64,000 bases of DNA from Crateriforma conspicua (lineage in GTDB: Bacteria > Planctomycetota > Planctomycetia > Pirellulales > Pirellulaceae): positions 1,054,001 through 1,118,000 of the forward strand of contig NZ_CP036319.1 of the NCBI RefSeq assembly GCF_007752935.1. Direction: 5' to 3'. This document shows, one piece after another, positions 62,539 to 64,000 of this stretch (position 1 is the stretch's first letter; each line of letters starts with the position of its first letter). The notes below the pieces were generated by a model. That model was not told the origin of the DNA. It worked only from the letters and a program-made list of their open reading frames with translations, and ran no database searches. The position numbers and the translations under genes are program-made.

Positions 62539-63273
62539 TTAGGATCGACGACGACGCCGGCGTGCTCGCCATGCACCGACGCTTGCCAATCCACCCAACA
62601 GTGCGATCGACCCGGGTTCTGGAACCGCACTGGCTGAAACGTAGCGAATGGAATCAATTCCAAAGTATCCGGAGGCACCAGGTGCATCGGGCGTCAGGAT
62701 TTCAATCGAGTCGAATACCGTATCGGAGTCTGTCACTCCGAAAAAATACTTAAATCCAGTTCCCGATCCTGTTGGATTCACCTGTTCGTTTGAAAATGCA
62801 CCATCGGTGAAATCAAAAGTTTCGCCATTCGCACGGACTTGCACGTCGTTCGGGAACAAAAGCATCTCCGGTGAAAGGAATTGTAGGCTGAATGCCGAAA
62901 AACCGCCTGGACGCGATATGGTGAAGCTGACTCCTTCGCCGATCAATTCTTCGGTATCGTTACCCAGGTAGCCAGGTGCAGTTACCGGGTCGTATCCAAA
63001 CTGGCTGGTGGGGCCGTAGACAACACGCAGTTCATCGGCTGCGAGCCCCATCTGATAGGTGAACTGAAGGCCGTCGAATATTTCACCATCGCTGATCGTT
63101 TCGTCGGCCAGCACGGAATCAAAATCAACGACACTGACGGTGGATCCAGATACTTCAGTATTGAACGCACCTTCATCCAAAAAACGGGTGGGTACAGCGC
63201 CTGCTGTGTGGCAAAACATCAGCGATACAACAAGCAGGCCTAGGGCAGCGCGCAGCAAGGTTTGAATTCGCAT
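62539..63273 (-). CDS. PEP-CTERM sorting-domain exported protein (244 aa)
   Basis: A signal peptide (MRIQTLLRAALGLLVVSLMF) is followed by a beta-rich domain with Phe/Tyr and Asp-rich strands. At the C-terminus lies VPEPGSIALLGGLASVGAW and a RRRRRR tail, the PEP-CTERM tripartite signal: PEP motif, hydrophobic helix, basic end. Such proteins are sorted by an exosortase, which is not in the window. The ATG at 63273 is used; a TTG 9 bases upstream is in frame. It converges on the kinase gene. Confidence 0.92.
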   Translation of the reverse strand: MRIQTLLRAALGLLVVSLMFCHTAGAVPTRFLDEGAFNTEVSGSTVSVVDFDSVLADETISDGEIFDGLQFTYQMGLAADELRVVYGPTSQFGYDPVTAPGYLGNDTEELIGEGVSFTISRPGGFSAFSLQFLSPEMLLFPNDVQVRANGETFDFTDGAFSNEQVNPTGSGTGFKYFFGVTDSDTVFDSIEILTPDAPGASGYFGIDSIRYVSASAVPEPGSIALLGGLASVGAWRARRRRRRS

Positions 63274-63471
63274 GAGAATCAAGAAGAGGAGAAGCTGTGG
63301 GGAAAGGACGTCGTCGACAGGTGAACTGAAGACGACCCTTCAATTTAGTCCAAACCCTTGAGGCTGCCATGAGTTTTCGTCTGCCCTGCTGGCGGGTGGG
63401 TTCGCCGTTTGGGACCGGGTGGGCAGAGTTTGGCAAGCATCCGGATCATCGACTGATGCCGCCGGTCGCGG

Positions 63472-64000
63472 CTACGGAACGGCGGGGGCGGACAGCGGTG
63501 CTGTGGGCGGCTCGACGACCACCGGTTCCGACAGAACCTCCGCTGGCAACCATTCGACCTCTTGAGGTGTCAACACGACCGATCCATCGTCCTGCTCATC
63601 GCGCGGGCCCTCTTTCGAAGCCGACAACGATTTCCAGCCATCGGAATCGTTTGGGTTTCCGCGATCCAGCAACGGATTGAAGTCCAAGGCCAGTTGATCA
63701 TGGACCCACCGAAGCCAATCGGGGCGGTATTCGATCATGGCCAGTTGTTGCAGTTGGGCGTGAACCAGTTCACCGCGGTCACCCATCCGAACCTTGCTGC
63801 GGACCAGATTGCCCAGGTACTTCGGCTCGTCCGGCGACAACTGGGCCGCTGCCGCGTAGAACTCGACGGCTTCCCCTGCGCGTCCGCCGGCCTCCAACGC
63901 CATGCCCAGGTTGTTCAGCGGGGTGGGATCTTCCGGACGCAACATCACCGCCGTGTCAAAAGCGGACGCAGCCTTGGCCAATCGGTGTTTTTCAAAGTAG
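63472..64000 (-). CDS. TPR-repeat protein, N-terminus beyond the right edge
   Basis: The frame remains open to the last base, so the gene starts outside. Visible are tetratricopeptide-type helices: LAKAASAFDTAVMLRPEDPT, LNNLGMALEAGGRAGEAVEFY and AAAAQLSPDEPKYLGNLVR. A C-terminal segment without repeats follows (PEVLSEPV-like, Pro/Val-rich). TPR proteins mediate protein-protein contacts. Its partner is unknown. Confidence 0.85.
   Translation of the reverse strand, partial: YFEKHRLAKAASAFDTAVMLRPEDPTPLNNLGMALEAGGRAGEAVEFYAAAAQLSPDEPKYLGNLVRSKVRMGDRGELVHAQLQQLAMIEYRPDWLRWVHDQLALDFNPLLDRGNPNDSDGWKSLSASKEGPRDEQDDGSVVLTPQEVEWLPAEVLSEPVVVEPPTAPLSAPAVP

Noticed and set aside
1-64000. tRNA, rRNA or riboswitch
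   Set aside because: I looked in the intergenic gaps for TTCGA/TTCAA arms and cloverleaf ends and for common switch motifs and saw none; short structured RNAs could be missed by eye.

Overview
The window looks like chromosomal DNA of a planctomycete, most likely a Pirellulales / Rhodopirellula-type bacterium. No sequence search was possible, so this rests on gene content. The telling families are a DUF1553/PSCyt1 cytochrome paired with a DUF1501 protein, a Cys-type sulfatase, a PEP-CTERM protein, three Hanks-type Ser/Thr kinases with membrane segments, TadE/TadG-like proteins, PQQ-type propellers and paired amidohydrolases. Base composition is GC-rich and fairly even. I saw no tRNA or rRNA gene, CRISPR array, transposase, integrase or phage gene, so this reads as core chromosome rather than an island.

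Layout. 1-7.3 kb: a small ORF with a strong ribosome site, a secreted coiled-coil protein with a clear terminator, then a signalling group (FHA-like protein, Ser/Thr kinase with a polytopic C-terminus, translationally coupled secreted/membrane protein) and a Tyr/Gly-rich secreted protein behind a strong hairpin. 7.3-13 kb: a secreted alpha/alpha-barrel-like protein, a soluble-glucose-dehydrogenase-like propeller, an FKBP isomerase, a 20-bp tandem repeat and a second kinase. 13.3-15.4 kb: panB-pgl (overlapping) and an Rrf2 regulator. 15.9-22 kb: a PQQ-type propeller with an RGG-like tail, DUF1501 and DUF1553. 22-26.4 kb: a DUF2007 protein coupled to a membrane protein, a HAMP-like membrane protein, and a TadE-TadG(vWA)-TadE cluster. 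26.4-33.1 kb: two amidohydrolase-family proteins (one a double-domain fusion) and a vWA protein.

33.1-49.5 kb is mainly housekeeping: bioF-like, HIT, RadC-like, prfB with a programmed frameshift, mnmA, a FabZ-like dehydratase, a 32-residue basic protein, a gluzincin-like secreted protein, two small membrane proteins, a lipoprotein with a textbook terminator, folK with an unexplained C-terminal half, hisS, a YkgJ-type protein, purU, an SGNH-like protein and a membrane protein. 49.5-64 kb: a sulfatase, a GH2 enzyme, a U32/RlhA-like protein, an Sfp-type phosphopantetheinyl transferase, a repeat-bearing membrane protein, a Gly-rich secreted protein, a kinase fused to a right-handed beta-helix sensor, a PEP-CTERM protein and the 3' part of a TPR gene running off the right edge.

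Themes: extracytoplasmic sensing coupled to Ser/Thr phosphorylation (three kinases, two with unusual C-termini); polysaccharide and sulfated-glycan breakdown (sulfatase, GH2, alpha/alpha barrel, DUF1553/DUF1501); and surface or secreted structures (TadE/TadG, PEP-CTERM, Gly/Tyr-rich proteins). I found no single large unknown system. The most unusual items are the kinase/beta-helix fusion, the FHA-like/kinase/secreted-protein locus, the active-site-less amidohydrolase domains, the folK extension and the palindrome over a TTGACA box near the Rrf2 gene.
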